Shown: positions 33,090 to 43,661, numbered from the stretch's first letter. The stretch is DNA of 64,000 bases from Nocardioides sp. AX2bis (GCF_902506435.1 NZ_LR733215.1:2053528-2117527); one strand, 5' to 3'. The notes: a model not told the origin generated them from the letters alone. Numbers and translations: made by a program.

Positions 33090-34318
33090 TGATCAACCTC
33101 GACGAGCCGAAGAAGTTCCGACCGCTGGTCAGCCAGGCCCACCAGGTCGCGATGAACATGCTGCGTCCGGTGTCGCGCACCTACGACAAGGGCGAGCACG
33201 AGTACCCCCGCGAGCTCGACATGCTCGCCTCGATGATCGACGGGCTCTCCGAGTCCGGCGCCGCCGAGGGGGCCGGCGCCAACGGCGTGGGCCGCGGCGA
33301 CGACGCGAAGGCCAAGGAGCGCAGCCAGGCGAGCGGCACGAAGAACGGCGCCAACCTCGCCTCGGTGCTCTCGATCGCGGAGATGTGCTGGGGCGACGTG
33401 GGCCTGCTGCTCTCGATGCCGCGCCAGGGCCTGGGCAACTCGGCCATCGCCTCGGTGGCCAACGACGAGCAGCTCGAGCGCTTCGCCGGCGTCTGGGCCG
33501 GGATGGCGATCACCGAGCCGGGGACCGGCTCGGACTCCGCCAACATCAGGACGACCGCCCGCCTCGACGGCGACGAGTACGTCATCGACGGCGAGAAGAT
33601 CTACGTCACCGCGGGCGACCGGGCCGACCACATCGTGGTCTGGGCCAGCCTGGACCGCGACCTCGGCCGGGCCGCGATCAAGTCCTTCGTGGTACCCAAG
33701 GGCACCCCGGGGATGCGGGTCGACCGGCTCGAGCACAAGCTCGGCATCAAGGCCTCCGACACGGCCACGATCATCTTCGAGGGCTGCCGGGTCCCGGCCG
33801 CGAACCTCCTCGGCAGCCCGGAGGTGGACTCCAAGCAGGGCTTCGCCGGCGCGATGGCGACCTTCGACAACACCCGGCCGCTGGTGGCCGCGATGGCCGT
33901 GGGCTGCGCCCGCGCCTCGCTCGACCTCACCCGTGACCTGCTCGCGCAGGCCGGCGTCGAGGTCGACTACGACCGCCCGGCGCAGAACCAGTCCGCCGCG
34001 GCCGCCCGGCTGCTGGAGATGGAGGCCGACTGGGAGGGCGCGTACCTGCTCACCCTGCAGGCCGCCTGGATGGCCGACAACAAGGTGCCCAACTCGCTGG
34101 AGGCCTCGATGGCCAAGGCGAAGGCCGGCCGCGTGGGCTCGGCGGTCACCCTCGGCTGCGTCGAGCTGGCCGGGTCGATCGGCTACTCCGAGACCGAGCT
34201 GCTGGAGAAGTGGGGCCGCGACTCGAAGATCCTCGACATCTTCGAGGGCACCCAACAGATCCAGCAGCTGATCGTGGCCCGGCGCGTGCTGGGCCTGACG
34301 AGCGCCCAGCTGCGCTGA
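33089..34318 (+). CDS. acyl-CoA dehydrogenase family protein (second of pair)
   Basis: The 409-residue product has the acyl-CoA dehydrogenase signatures MAITEPGTGSDSANIRTTAR, YVIDGEKIYVTAGDRAD, GIKASDTATIIFEGCRVPAA, and GSIGYSETELLEKWGRDSKI, followed by DIFEGTQQIQQLIVARR at the end. Residues 55-85 contain an insertion rich in Gly, Ala and Lys. It begins at GTG overlapping the upstream stop, so both dehydrogenases are translated together. Pairs of unequal dehydrogenases often form mixed tetramers in Actinobacteria, as with FadE pairs for steroid side chains; here the substrate is unknown. Confidence 0.9.
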   Translation: MINLDEPKKFRPLVSQAHQVAMNMLRPVSRTYDKGEHEYPRELDMLASMIDGLSESGAAEGAGANGVGRGDDAKAKERSQASGTKNGANLASVLSIAEMCWGDVGLLLSMPRQGLGNSAIASVANDEQLERFAGVWAGMAITEPGTGSDSANIRTTARLDGDEYVIDGEKIYVTAGDRADHIVVWASLDRDLGRAAIKSFVVPKGTPGMRVDRLEHKLGIKASDTATIIFEGCRVPAANLLGSPEVDSKQGFAGAMATFDNTRPLVAAMAVGCARASLDLTRDLLAQAGVEVDYDRPAQNQSAAAARLLEMEADWEGAYLLTLQAAWMADNKVPNSLEASMAKAKAGRVGSAVTLGCVELAGSIGYSETELLEKWGRDSKILDIFEGTQQIQQLIVARRVLGLTSAQLR

Positions 34319-34330
34319 CCACACGCACGC

Positions 34331-34355
34331 GACCCCGCGCCGACGGCGCGGGGTC
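34331..34355 (+). terminator. terminator hairpin after the acyl-CoA dehydrogenase genes
   Basis: GACCCCGCGCC (34331-34341) pairs perfectly with GGCGCGGGGTC (34345-34355) around the loop GAC. It lies 13 bases after the stop at 34318. Confidence 0.8.
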
Positions 34356-34363
34356 CCCGGACC

Positions 34364-34402
34364 GCGCCCGGGGAGGAGACATGGGGCCTCCTCCCCGGGC
34401 GC
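34364..34402 (-). terminator. 15-bp terminator hairpin after the YiaAB gene
   Basis: GCGCCCGGGGAGGAG (34364-34378) pairs perfectly with CTCCTCCCCGGGCGC (34388-34402) around a nine-base loop. It lies eight bases beyond the minus-strand stop at 34410 and back to back with the plus-strand terminator. Confidence 0.8.
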
Positions 34403-34409
34403 TCCTGCG

Positions 34410-34700
34410 TCAGGACATCTGGCGGAACGGGTCGTGCTCGGCCAGCAGCTTCTCCACCCGCGCCTCGTCGAGGCGGTGGACCACGGCCTGGTTCTCCTGG
34501 TTGTCACGCACGCACTTGGCCAGCGTGAAGGCCGAGGTGGTCAGGAACAGGGTGCCGAGGGCCAGGAAGGCCCGCACCCAGGGGTCGACCGGCAGGTAGA
34601 GCACGGCGACGACCATGGCCAGCAGGGCGACGCCGAACGACAGCGCGGCCTGGGCGAAGAAGGCGTTGGTGTTCTTGGACGAGGTGTGGTGGTTGCTCAT
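34410..34700 (-). CDS. YiaA/YiaB family two-helix membrane protein
   Basis: The 96-residue product starts MSNHHTSSKNTNAFFAQAAL and has two membrane helices (FGVALLAMVVAVLYLP and FLALGTLFLTTSAFTLAKCV) followed by DNQENQAVVHRLDEARVEKL. This is the YiaAB two-helix domain, of unknown function. The ATG at 34700 fits the family; in-frame sequence upstream does not. Confidence 0.85.
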   Translation of the reverse strand: MSNHHTSSKNTNAFFAQAALSFGVALLAMVVAVLYLPVDPWVRAFLALGTLFLTTSAFTLAKCVRDNQENQAVVHRLDEARVEKLLAEHDPFRQMS

Positions 34701-34791
34701 GTCCCTACTCTCACGCCGGTGCGGGCCTGCCGGCGCCCGTCGTCCTACCCGGGTGGGCTGAGTACAACCGCTCGACCGCGTGGCAGGGTGA

Positions 34792-37599
<2,808 letters not shown>

Positions 37600-37636
37600 G
37601 GCCACCTCCTGGTGAGGCGGGCCCGACCGACCCGGG

Positions 37637-38479
37637 TCAGCGCTGCCGGTCGGCGTCGATGTAGGACACCGCGCGCAGGAACAACCCGGCCGAGGTGACC
37701 TTGGCCGCGCCGGCCAGGGCCGGGTCCGGGCCCTCGATCTCGTAGCCCGCCGCGGCGGCGATCTCGGTGCAGGCCAGCACGGAGTCGGAGACGACCGCCG
37801 GGTCCAGGCTCCAGGTCACTTCGAAGCGGCGCTGCCGGTCCGGGGTCCGGTCCTGTCCGGGGAGCTCCCAGGCGGCCATGACCACCGGCATGGTGCCGGA
37901 CTCGCAGACCAGGAACCACTCGCGGCGCGAGCGGCTGCCGGCGTCGATCGGGACGTGCCGGATCCGCCCGGGCACCTCCATCTCGTGGTCGACGTCCTCG
38001 GCGAAGACGACCGCCGAGCGGCTCATCTCGGCCAGCCTCCGCCAGCGCAGTGCCGCGCCGGCGAAGAACGACATCGTCTGGAAGCCGCCGAGGATGCGGC
38101 GGCGGTCGTTGGTGGCGCAGTACTCGTCCTCGATGGCGTGCGACAGCGACTGCAGGGTGCGCTTGCTCATCTGGTGCGGCATCAGCTCGGGGTGGCGGGT
38201 GCGCAGCAGCGAGTAGACCGAGTCGCCGACGCGGCGCAGCGTGTGCGCCTCGGCGACGGCCTGCTCCAGACGCACGCCGCGCTCGCGGGCGGCCAGCACC
38301 CGGCGTACGGCGGCGACGTCGCTCTCGCGGTAGCGCCGGTGGCCCGAGGGCAGCCGCGCCGGCTCGGGGAAGCCGTGACGCTGCTCCCACATCCGCAGGG
38401 TGCCCGCTGCCACTCCTGTGCGCGCGGCCAGGTCGCCCACCGTCAGGGTGGCGCCGTCGTTCAGGTCGTCGTTGCTCAC
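37637..38479 (-). CDS. MerR family regulator with DICT sensory domain
   Basis: The 280-residue product has an N-terminal MerR DNA-binding domain (LTVGDLAARTGVAAGTLRMW, then RLPSGHRRYRESDVAAVRRV), a linker helix and a C-terminal DICT domain (about residues 115-275; MSFFAGAALRWRRLAEMSRS, VVFAEDVD, FLVCESGTMPVVMAAWE). DICT domains occur with MerR and GGDEF/EAL modules and are thought to sense light- or redox-linked signals. It starts at GTG. Upstream are a long hairpin and an inverted repeat, both described below. Confidence 0.88.
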   Translation of the reverse strand: MSNDDLNDGATLTVGDLAARTGVAAGTLRMWEQRHGFPEPARLPSGHRRYRESDVAAVRRVLAARERGVRLEQAVAEAHTLRRVGDSVYSLLRTRHPELMPHQMSKRTLQSLSHAIEDEYCATNDRRRILGGFQTMSFFAGAALRWRRLAEMSRSAVVFAEDVDHEMEVPGRIRHVPIDAGSRSRREWFLVCESGTMPVVMAAWELPGQDRTPDRQRRFEVTWSLDPAVVSDSVLACTEIAAAAGYEIEGPDPALAGAAKVTSAGLFLRAVSYIDADRQR

Positions 38480-38537
38480 AGCGTGGCCCCTTGTCCGCCC
38501 GGGTGGACGGACGGCCGCCCCAGGACCGGAGAAATGT

Positions 38538-38565
38538 GATGGGGCCGGCAGGTGCCGGCCCCATC
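38538..38565 (-). promoter_or_regulatory. 13-bp leader hairpin upstream of the MerR-DICT gene
   Basis: GATGGGGCCGGCA (38538-38550) and TGCCGGCCCCATC (38553-38565) are perfectly complementary with a two-base loop. The hairpin lies about 60 bases upstream of the GTG start at 38479 and would be in the 5' leader if transcription starts near 38590. Confidence 0.7.
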
Positions 38566-38598
38566 GAGCACCTCGGGGGAAGGTGTTGACCCCACCAT

Positions 38599-38631
38599 AC
38601 TTCAACAGGCCGTGTAGGTGTGCGTTGAAGT
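38599..38631 (-). promoter_or_regulatory. inverted repeat, likely MerR operator/promoter
   Basis: ACTTCAAC (38599-38606) and GTTGAAGT (38624-38631) form an 8-bp inverted repeat with 17 bases between arms. The spacing and the location between the divergent-end gene and the MerR gene fit an autoregulatory MerR-type operator, where the arms lie near -35 and -10. Confidence 0.5.
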
Positions 38632-38652
38632 TCTCACCCTTCCGGGCGGGCC

Positions 38653-39345
38653 TCAGTCGCGGGAGCTCCGCGCGGTGCGTCCCCGGACCACGCCGATGAA
38701 GGTCTGCACGTCGGGACCGTCGACGTCCAGCGACCAGACCAGCCCGACCTGGGTGGGCGGCAGGTCGGTGACCGGGCGGTAGGTGACGTCGCGCCGGTGG
38801 TGCAGCCGCGCCAGGGCCATCGGCAGCACGACCACCCCGGAGCCCGAGGCCGCGACCTCGACCGCGTCCGGGATGCCCATCGGCGGCCAGGGCAGCTGCT
38901 CGACGGCCGGCCGCCACCCGGACCGCTCCGGCAGGACGAGCTGCTCGTCGGCCAGCTCGTCGGTGGTCAGCTCCTCGGCGACCGTCACGACGTGGTCCAG
39001 GGCCACGACGACCACGGGCTGCTCGTCGTAGAGCGGGATGCAGTGCAGGCCCTCGCGGTCGACCGGCAGCCTCGCGAGCACCATGTCGGCCCGGCCGTCC
39101 CGCACGACCCGCTCCTGGTCGGACTCCTCGACCGGAACGAGCACGAGGGTGCGCCGCGATCGCTCACGGAACCGCTGGGCCCACTTGTCGGGCGTCGAGC
39201 CGGTGACGAAGGCGACGCGGAAGGGCTCGCTCGGGACCTCGACGGCCGCGGTCCGCGGCTGCTCGTGCGGTCGCGGTCGCGGTTTCTCCTTGGCCACCGG
39301 GGGGCGGCGGCGCTCACGACGCGCGGGGGAGGAGGAGCGGGGCAC
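38653..39345 (-). CDS. LysR substrate-binding domain protein lacking the HTH domain
   Basis: The 230-residue product starts with a basic Pro-rich stretch (RRPPVAKEKPRPRPHEQPRT) and continues directly into a periplasmic-binding-like effector domain (EPFRVAFVTGSTPDKWAQRF, then LARLPVDREGLHCIPLYDEQ, VEVAASGSGVVVLPMALARL). It matches only the effector half of LysR regulators. No helix-turn-helix is visible. The start at GTG is the first in-frame. It could be a protein-protein regulator or a ligand sensor; unknown. Confidence 0.75.
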   Translation of the reverse strand: MPRSSSPARRERRRPPVAKEKPRPRPHEQPRTAAVEVPSEPFRVAFVTGSTPDKWAQRFRERSRRTLVLVPVEESDQERVVRDGRADMVLARLPVDREGLHCIPLYDEQPVVVVALDHVVTVAEELTTDELADEQLVLPERSGWRPAVEQLPWPPMGIPDAVEVAASGSGVVVLPMALARLHHRRDVTYRPVTDLPPTQVGLVWSLDVDGPDVQTFIGVVRGRTARSSRD

Positions 39346-39428
39346 CGGTCGAGCCTAGGACACGCTCCGACGCTGGTCGGCGACGCCGCGGTGCCCTAGG
39401 TTCGCCAGCACGGCTCGTGGAGGTGGCG

Positions 39429-40496
39429 ATGACGCGTCTGCTGGTGTGCTGCGACGGCACCTGGAACACCGCGCGCACGGCCGCGCCGACCAACGTCGTG
39501 CGGCTGCACCGGGCGCTGGCCACGCACGGCCCGGACGGCGTCGCCCAGCAGGGGCACTACCTCGAGGGCGTCGGCACCCGTCCGCGCGAGCGGCTCGTCG
39601 GTGGCGTGTTCGGCCTGGGCCTCTCGGCCAACGTCCAGGACGCCTACGCGTTCCTCGTCGAGCACTTCGAGCCCGGCGACGAGCTGTTCCTGGTCGGGTT
39701 CAGCCGGGGCGCCTACACCGCGCGCAGCCTGGCCGGGCTGGTGCGCAACGTGGGCGTCCTGCGCCGCGAGCACGCGGACCGGCAGGACGAGGCGTACGCG
39801 CTCTACCGCGACCGGGCCGAGCACCCGCGCGGGCAGGTCTCCACCGCCTTCCGGGCGCGGTTCTCGCACGAGTCGCGGATCCGCGCGGTCGGGGTCTGGG
39901 ACACCGTCGGCGCGCTCGGCATCCCCCTGGGCGGGCTGGACACCGTCCGGTGGCTCAACCGCCGCTGGCGCTTCCACGACACGGCCCTGAGCAGCCGGGT
40001 GGACGCCGCCTTCCACGCCGTGGCGGTCGACGAGCGGCGCCGGCCGTTCGTGCCGACGCTGTGGCAGGACGACCCGGCCGCGGCCGCCGAGGGCAGGCGG
40101 GTCGAGCAGGTCTGGTTCACCGGCGCGCACAGCGATGTCGGCGGCGGGTACGCCGAGCGCGGCCTGGCCGACGTGGCCCTGCTCTGGATGGCCGACCGGC
40201 TCACCGAGTGCGGCCTCGGGCTCGACCCGGACGCGCTGTCCCCGCCCGAGGTCGTCCCGGACCCGCTGGGCACCGTGCACGACTCGCGCAAGGGCGTGCA
40301 CCGGATGACGCGCCCGGTCACCCGCGCCCTCGGCGAGGTCGCCCCCGGCTCCGAGCTCGCCGCGTCCTCCGCGGTCGAGCGACGGCGCCACGACCCGGCG
40401 TACGGACCGAACCTCGGCAGCTACCTCGCTCGTCCCGACGCCCGCGTCCGCCCCGTCCGCACCCGCCGAGATGACGCTCCCGGACAGCCGAGATGA
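39429..40496 (+). CDS. DUF2235 domain-containing hydrolase (T6SS Tle1-like fold)
   Basis: The 355-residue product begins TRLLVCCDGTWNTARTAAPT and has FLVGFSRGAYTARSLAGLVR with the Ser nucleophile in GFSRG, RIRAVGVWDTVGALGIP, and VWFTGAHSDVGGGYAERGLA. These are the motifs of DUF2235 alpha/beta hydrolases, of which some are phospholipase effectors. No secretion signal is seen. The ATG at 39429 is chosen. The last 11 codons and TGA derive from the 22-bp repeat triad (40464-40529), so the true C-terminus was probably altered by repeat insertion. Confidence 0.85.
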   Translation: MTRLLVCCDGTWNTARTAAPTNVVRLHRALATHGPDGVAQQGHYLEGVGTRPRERLVGGVFGLGLSANVQDAYAFLVEHFEPGDELFLVGFSRGAYTARSLAGLVRNVGVLRREHADRQDEAYALYRDRAEHPRGQVSTAFRARFSHESRIRAVGVWDTVGALGIPLGGLDTVRWLNRRWRFHDTALSSRVDAAFHAVAVDERRRPFVPTLWQDDPAAAAEGRRVEQVWFTGAHSDVGGGYAERGLADVALLWMADRLTECGLGLDPDALSPPEVVPDPLGTVHDSRKGVHRMTRPVTRALGEVAPGSELAASSAVERRRHDPAYGPNLGSYLARPDARVRPVRTRRDDAPGQPR

Positions 40497-40529
40497 CGCT
40501 TGCGGACAGTCGAGGTGACGATTCCGGCG
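40464..40529 (-). repeat. 66-bp triad of 22-bp repeats (copy 2, inverted)
   Basis: Three 22-bp units lie at 40464-40485, 40486-40507 and 40508-40529, in inverted orientation relative to the copies at 18343 and 41372. The cores read CCGAGATGACGCT, CCGAGATGACGCT and TCGAGGTGACGAT. The second unit contains ATGA, which is both the stop of the DUF2235 gene and the start of the next gene. Confidence 0.88.
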
Positions 40530-41368
40530 CCCTCCGACGCGCGGTCGAGTCGACGCACGAGGTCCGGCTCGGTCGCCGGACGGTGGTCAAGACGTTCTCG
40601 GTCCGGCACGGCGACGAGGCCGAGCGGGAATGGGCCAACCTGGTGCTGCTGGACCGCTGGGCCCCGGGATCGGCACCGCGGCCCGTCTTCCGCGAGGTCG
40701 CGGACGGCACCGTCCGGATCGCCATGGGCCGGGTGCCCGGCGTGCCGCTCGCCGGTGCGCCCCTGACGGGAGCGCGCCTGCGGGCCGCCCTCGACGCGCT
40801 GGTCCGGATGCGTACGGCCGTGCCCGCCGCCGTGCTCGGCACGCTGCCGCCGCGCCGTGCGGGACCGGTCGAGATGGCCGAGCGCCTGCGCGCGGCGCTG
40901 GCCACGACGTCGTACGCCGGTGACGCCGTCGTGGGCCAGGCGCTCGTCGCGGCAAGGCGGTGGCTCGAGGACGAGGAGCCGGTGGCGCCAGCGACCCCGG
41001 AGGACCTGATGCTGACCCACGGCGACGGGAACGCGGCCAACCTCGTCTGGGACGGCTCGACCTGCCGGGTCGTCGACCACGAGGACGGCGGCGTGGGCGA
41101 CCTGCCGTACGAGGTGGCCGACCTCGTCGAGCACGTCACGGTCGCGCTGCCCGGCCTGATCGCCGAGGACGAGCTCGGCCCCCACCTCGACCGTCTCGGT
41201 CTGCGGACCGGCGCGGCGGCCGACCGCTTCGCGCAGCGGCGGGCGCTGCTGGCGACGTTCTGGCTGGTGATGCTGCTGCCGGGCAACCGGGGCCACCACC
41301 GCAACCCGACGGGCAGCGACCATGCCCAGGCCGTACGCCTGCTCGGCCACCTCGCCGCCCTGGGATGA
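40493..41368 (+). CDS. aminoglycoside phosphotransferase-like kinase
   Basis: The 291-residue product has an APH/choline-kinase-like fold: VRLGRRTVVKTFSVRHGDEA with the ATP-site Lys, AMGRVPGVPLAG, the catalytic loop LMLTHGDGNAANLVW (HGDxxxxN), and the metal site RVVDHEDGGVGDLPYEVADL. The substrate is unknown; cellular small molecules are as likely as an antibiotic. The only usable in-frame ATG is inside the repeat triad. The gene lies between inverted copies of that triad (40464-40529 and 41372-41437). Confidence 0.82.
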   Translation: MTLADSRGDDSGALRRAVESTHEVRLGRRTVVKTFSVRHGDEAEREWANLVLLDRWAPGSAPRPVFREVADGTVRIAMGRVPGVPLAGAPLTGARLRAALDALVRMRTAVPAAVLGTLPPRRAGPVEMAERLRAALATTSYAGDAVVGQALVAARRWLEDEEPVAPATPEDLMLTHGDGNAANLVWDGSTCRVVDHEDGGVGDLPYEVADLVEHVTVALPGLIAEDELGPHLDRLGLRTGAAADRFAQRRALLATFWLVMLLPGNRGHHRNPTGSDHAQAVRLLGHLAALG

Positions 41369-41371
41369 GGT

Positions 41372-41437
41372 GTCCGGAACCGTCATCTCGAGGCGCCGCG
41401 AGCGTCATCTCGGCTGTCCGCGAGCGTCATCTGGGCG
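41372..41437 (+). repeat. 66-bp triad of 22-bp repeats (copy 3)
   Basis: Three direct 22-bp units at 41372-41393, 41394-41415 and 41416-41437 carry the cores ACCGTCATCTCGA, AGCGTCATCTCGG and AGCGTCATCTGGG. They begin three bases after the stop codon of the phosphotransferase gene. Copy 2 lies inverted at the other end of that gene. Confidence 0.88.
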
Positions 41438-41446
41438 GAAAAGCAG

Positions 41447-41473
41447 AAGGACCAGGCCGATGGCCTGGTCCTT
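41447..41473 (-). terminator. intrinsic terminator of tRNA-Leu
   Basis: AAGGACCAGGCC (41447-41458) pairs perfectly with GGCCTGGTCCTT (41462-41473). On the minus strand the stem is followed by CTGCTTTTCC. It lies seven bases past the 3' end of tRNA-Leu. Confidence 0.85.
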
Positions 41474-41479
41474 CGTCGG

Positions 41480-41565
41480 TGTCCGAGGGGGGACTTGAAC
41501 CCCCACGCCCTAATACGGGCACTAGCACCTCAAGCTAGCGCGTCTGCCAATTCCGCCACCCGGAC
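41480..41565 (-). tRNA. tRNA-Leu (anticodon GAG)
   Basis: On the minus strand the acceptor arms GTCCGGG and CTCGGAC pair with one G-U. The anticodon stem CTAGC/GCTAG encloses the loop TTGAGGT, giving anticodon GAG for CUC codons. A long variable arm (TGCCCGTATTAGGGCG) marks it as class II, and the T-loop GGGGGTTCAAGTCCCCC is standard. CCA is not encoded. The gene is followed by a strong terminator. Confidence 0.93.
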
Positions 41566-41644
41566 GAGTGCGGGCGCAACGTTAGCAAAGGCCGCGGCCC
41601 GGTCCCGCATCGGGCGGGTGGTGGGCAGGTGCCACGATGAGGCC

Positions 41645-43006
41645 ATGAGCAGCCACGGCGACCAGACGACCGGCGACGGCACCCGCACGGCCCCGCGCGA
41701 CCCGGGCTACGACCCGGCTGCGGAGGTCGTCGAGACCTGCCGCGACCTGATCCGGATGGACACCTCCAACTACGGCGGCGCCGACGGCCCGGGGGAGCGG
41801 AAGGCCGCCGAGCACGTCGCCGCGCTGCTCGACGAGGTGGGCATCTCCTCCCAGCTGGTCGAGGCCGAGGCGGGCCGCACCTCCCTGATCGCGCACTGGG
41901 GCGGCGCCGACCGCTCGCGCACCGACAGCCTGCTCCTGCACGGCCACCTCGACGTCGTGCCGGCCGAGGCCGCCGACTGGCAGGTCGACCCGTTCAGCGG
42001 CGAGGTCCAGGACGGCTACGTCTGGGGCCGCGGCGCGGTCGACATGAAGGACTTCGACGCGATGCTGCTCTCAGTGGTCCGCGCCCGGGCACGCGCCGGC
42101 GCGGTCCCCGACCGCCCGGTCGTGCTGGCCTTCACCGCCGACGAGGAGGCCGGCGGGCACCTGGGCGCCGAGGTGCTCGTCCGCGAGCACGCCGACCAGC
42201 TCGAGGCCTGCACCGAGGCGGTCGGCGAGGTCGGCGGGTGGAGCGCGACCGTGCGCGGTCGCCGGGTCTACCTGATCGAGGCCGCGGAGAAGGGGATGGC
42301 CTGGATGCGGCTCACCGCCCGCGGCCGTGCCGGCCACGGCTCGATGATCAACCGCGAGAACGCCGTCACCGACCTGGCCGGCGCGATCGCCCGGATCGGC
42401 TCGTACGAGTGGCCGGTCCGGCTGACCCCGGCGATGCAGACGCTGCTGGCGGCGGTGGCCGACCTCGCCGGCACCGAGGCGACGCCCGAGAACGCGGAGT
42501 CGCTGGTCGAGGAGTTCGGGGGCGCCGCGCGGATGCTCGGCGCCGTCATCCGCAACACCGCGAACCCGACCATGCTGGGGGCCGGCTACAAGGTCAACGT
42601 CGTCCCCCAGGAGGCCACCGCCCACGTCGACGGCCGCTTCCTGCCCGGCTTCGAGGACGAGTTCTTCGACACCCTCGCCGAGCTCTGCGGCGACCGCGTC
42701 GACATCGACTTCGTCAGCCACCAGAAGCCGTGGGAGACGCCGTACGAGGGCGCCCTGGTCGACGCCATGGGTCGCTCGCTGCTCGCCGAGGACCCCGGGG
42801 CGCTCGTCGCGCCGTACCTGATGAGCGGGGGCACCGACGCCAAGCACTTCACCCGGCTGGGGATGCGGTCCTACGGGTTCGCCCCGCTGCGCCTGCCCGA
42901 CGACCTCGACTTCACCGCCCTGTTCCACGGCATCGACGAGCGCGTCCCGGTCGACGCGCTCGAGTTCGGCTCCCGGGTGCTCGACCGGTTCCTCGACGAG
43001 GTCTGA
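41645..43006 (+). CDS. M20/M25/M40 family metallo-hydrolase
   Basis: The 453-residue product has the dizinc peptidase motifs: LLLHGHLDVVPAEAADWQVD, VWGRGAVDMKDFDAMLLSVV, LAFTADEEAGGHLGAE with the catalytic Glu-Glu, RGRAGHGSMINRENAV in the lid domain, and MSGGTDAKHF with a metal His. It probably cleaves a dipeptide or N-acyl amino acid; the specificity is not evident. The ATG at 41645 was chosen, as upstream in-frame sequence is tRNA. Confidence 0.9.
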   Translation: MSSHGDQTTGDGTRTAPRDPGYDPAAEVVETCRDLIRMDTSNYGGADGPGERKAAEHVAALLDEVGISSQLVEAEAGRTSLIAHWGGADRSRTDSLLLHGHLDVVPAEAADWQVDPFSGEVQDGYVWGRGAVDMKDFDAMLLSVVRARARAGAVPDRPVVLAFTADEEAGGHLGAEVLVREHADQLEACTEAVGEVGGWSATVRGRRVYLIEAAEKGMAWMRLTARGRAGHGSMINRENAVTDLAGAIARIGSYEWPVRLTPAMQTLLAAVADLAGTEATPENAESLVEEFGGAARMLGAVIRNTANPTMLGAGYKVNVVPQEATAHVDGRFLPGFEDEFFDTLAELCGDRVDIDFVSHQKPWETPYEGALVDAMGRSLLAEDPGALVAPYLMSGGTDAKHFTRLGMRSYGFAPLRLPDDLDFTALFHGIDERVPVDALEFGSRVLDRFLDEV

Positions 43007-43093
43007 CACGCCGGACGGCGGCCGGCTTGAACGACGAGGGGCTCGGTCGGCACAGTGGGGGGCTTCCTTGCCCGCTATCGGAAGGAGAGCCTC

Positions 43094-43387
43094 GTGCTCA
43101 CCCTCACCGAGAACGCCAGCACCATCGTGAAGGACCTGAACGACCAGATCGCCACCGACCAGGGGCTCCCCGACGCCGGCCTGCGCATCTCCGGCGAGGA
43201 CGGCCCCGAGCCGTCGTTCGCGGTCAGCGCGGCCCAGGAGCCGGCCGCCACCGACCTGGTGGTCGAGCAGGACGGCGCCCGGGTCTTCCTGGACGAGACC
43301 GCCCGCGTCGAGCTCGACGACAAGGTGCTCGACGCCAGCGTGGACGAGGCCGGCAACGTCGCCTTCGCCCTCGGGCTCCAGGGCTGA
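43094..43387 (+). CDS. IscA/HesB-fold protein without cysteines
   Basis: The 97-residue product starts MLTLTENASTIVKDLNDQIA and has GLRISGEDGPEPSFAVSAAQ, DGARVFLDETARVELDDKVL and LDASVDEAGNVAFAL, the IscA/HesB (Fe-S biogenesis) fold. The three cysteines that bind iron or cluster in IscA are absent; there is no Cys at all in the protein. A strong ribosome site (GAAGGAGAG) decides the GTG start. Similar actinobacterial proteins are labelled adhesin or Fe-S protein without proof. It is a stand-alone gene. Confidence 0.82.
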   Translation: MLTLTENASTIVKDLNDQIATDQGLPDAGLRISGEDGPEPSFAVSAAQEPAATDLVVEQDGARVFLDETARVELDDKVLDASVDEAGNVAFALGLQG

Positions 43388-43436
43388 GCGAGGCCCCGTC
43401 AGGGGGTGCTGCGCCGCAGCACCGCAGCAGCAGGGC

Positions 43437-43661
43437 CTAGAAGAACGTGGGTCGCAGCTGCCGGATGATCTTGCGGCGCAGCACCACCCGACGGGTCCCG
43501 TCGGACCCGATCCGCACCCGGTCGAGCTCCCAGCCACCGTGCTCGGCGCGCTCGACCAGCAGCTTGGTGACCACGCCGCGGGGGAACTCGCGGTCGAAGG
43601 TGACCTTGTCGAACTCCCACTCCACCGCGCGCCCGGGCGGGCGGCGACCCGCCCGGCTCAC
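43437..43661 (-). CDS. DUF5703 family protein
   Basis: The 74-residue product has a compact domain: VEWEFDKVTFDREFPRGVVT, then LLVERAEHGGWELDRVRIGS, ending KIIRQLRPTFF. This matches the small actinobacterial DUF5703 family, unknown in function. The GTG start at 43661 overlaps the stop of the aldo/keto reductase gene by four bases; a shorter form from GTG 43625 is possible. Confidence 0.75.
   Translation of the reverse strand: MSRAGRRPPGRAVEWEFDKVTFDREFPRGVVTKLLVERAEHGGWELDRVRIGSDGTRRVVLRRKIIRQLRPTFF

Noticed and set aside
40493..41368. Antibiotic resistance gene
   Set aside because: The fold is APH-like, but many chromosomal members act on cell metabolites; nothing in the sequence points to a drug substrate.
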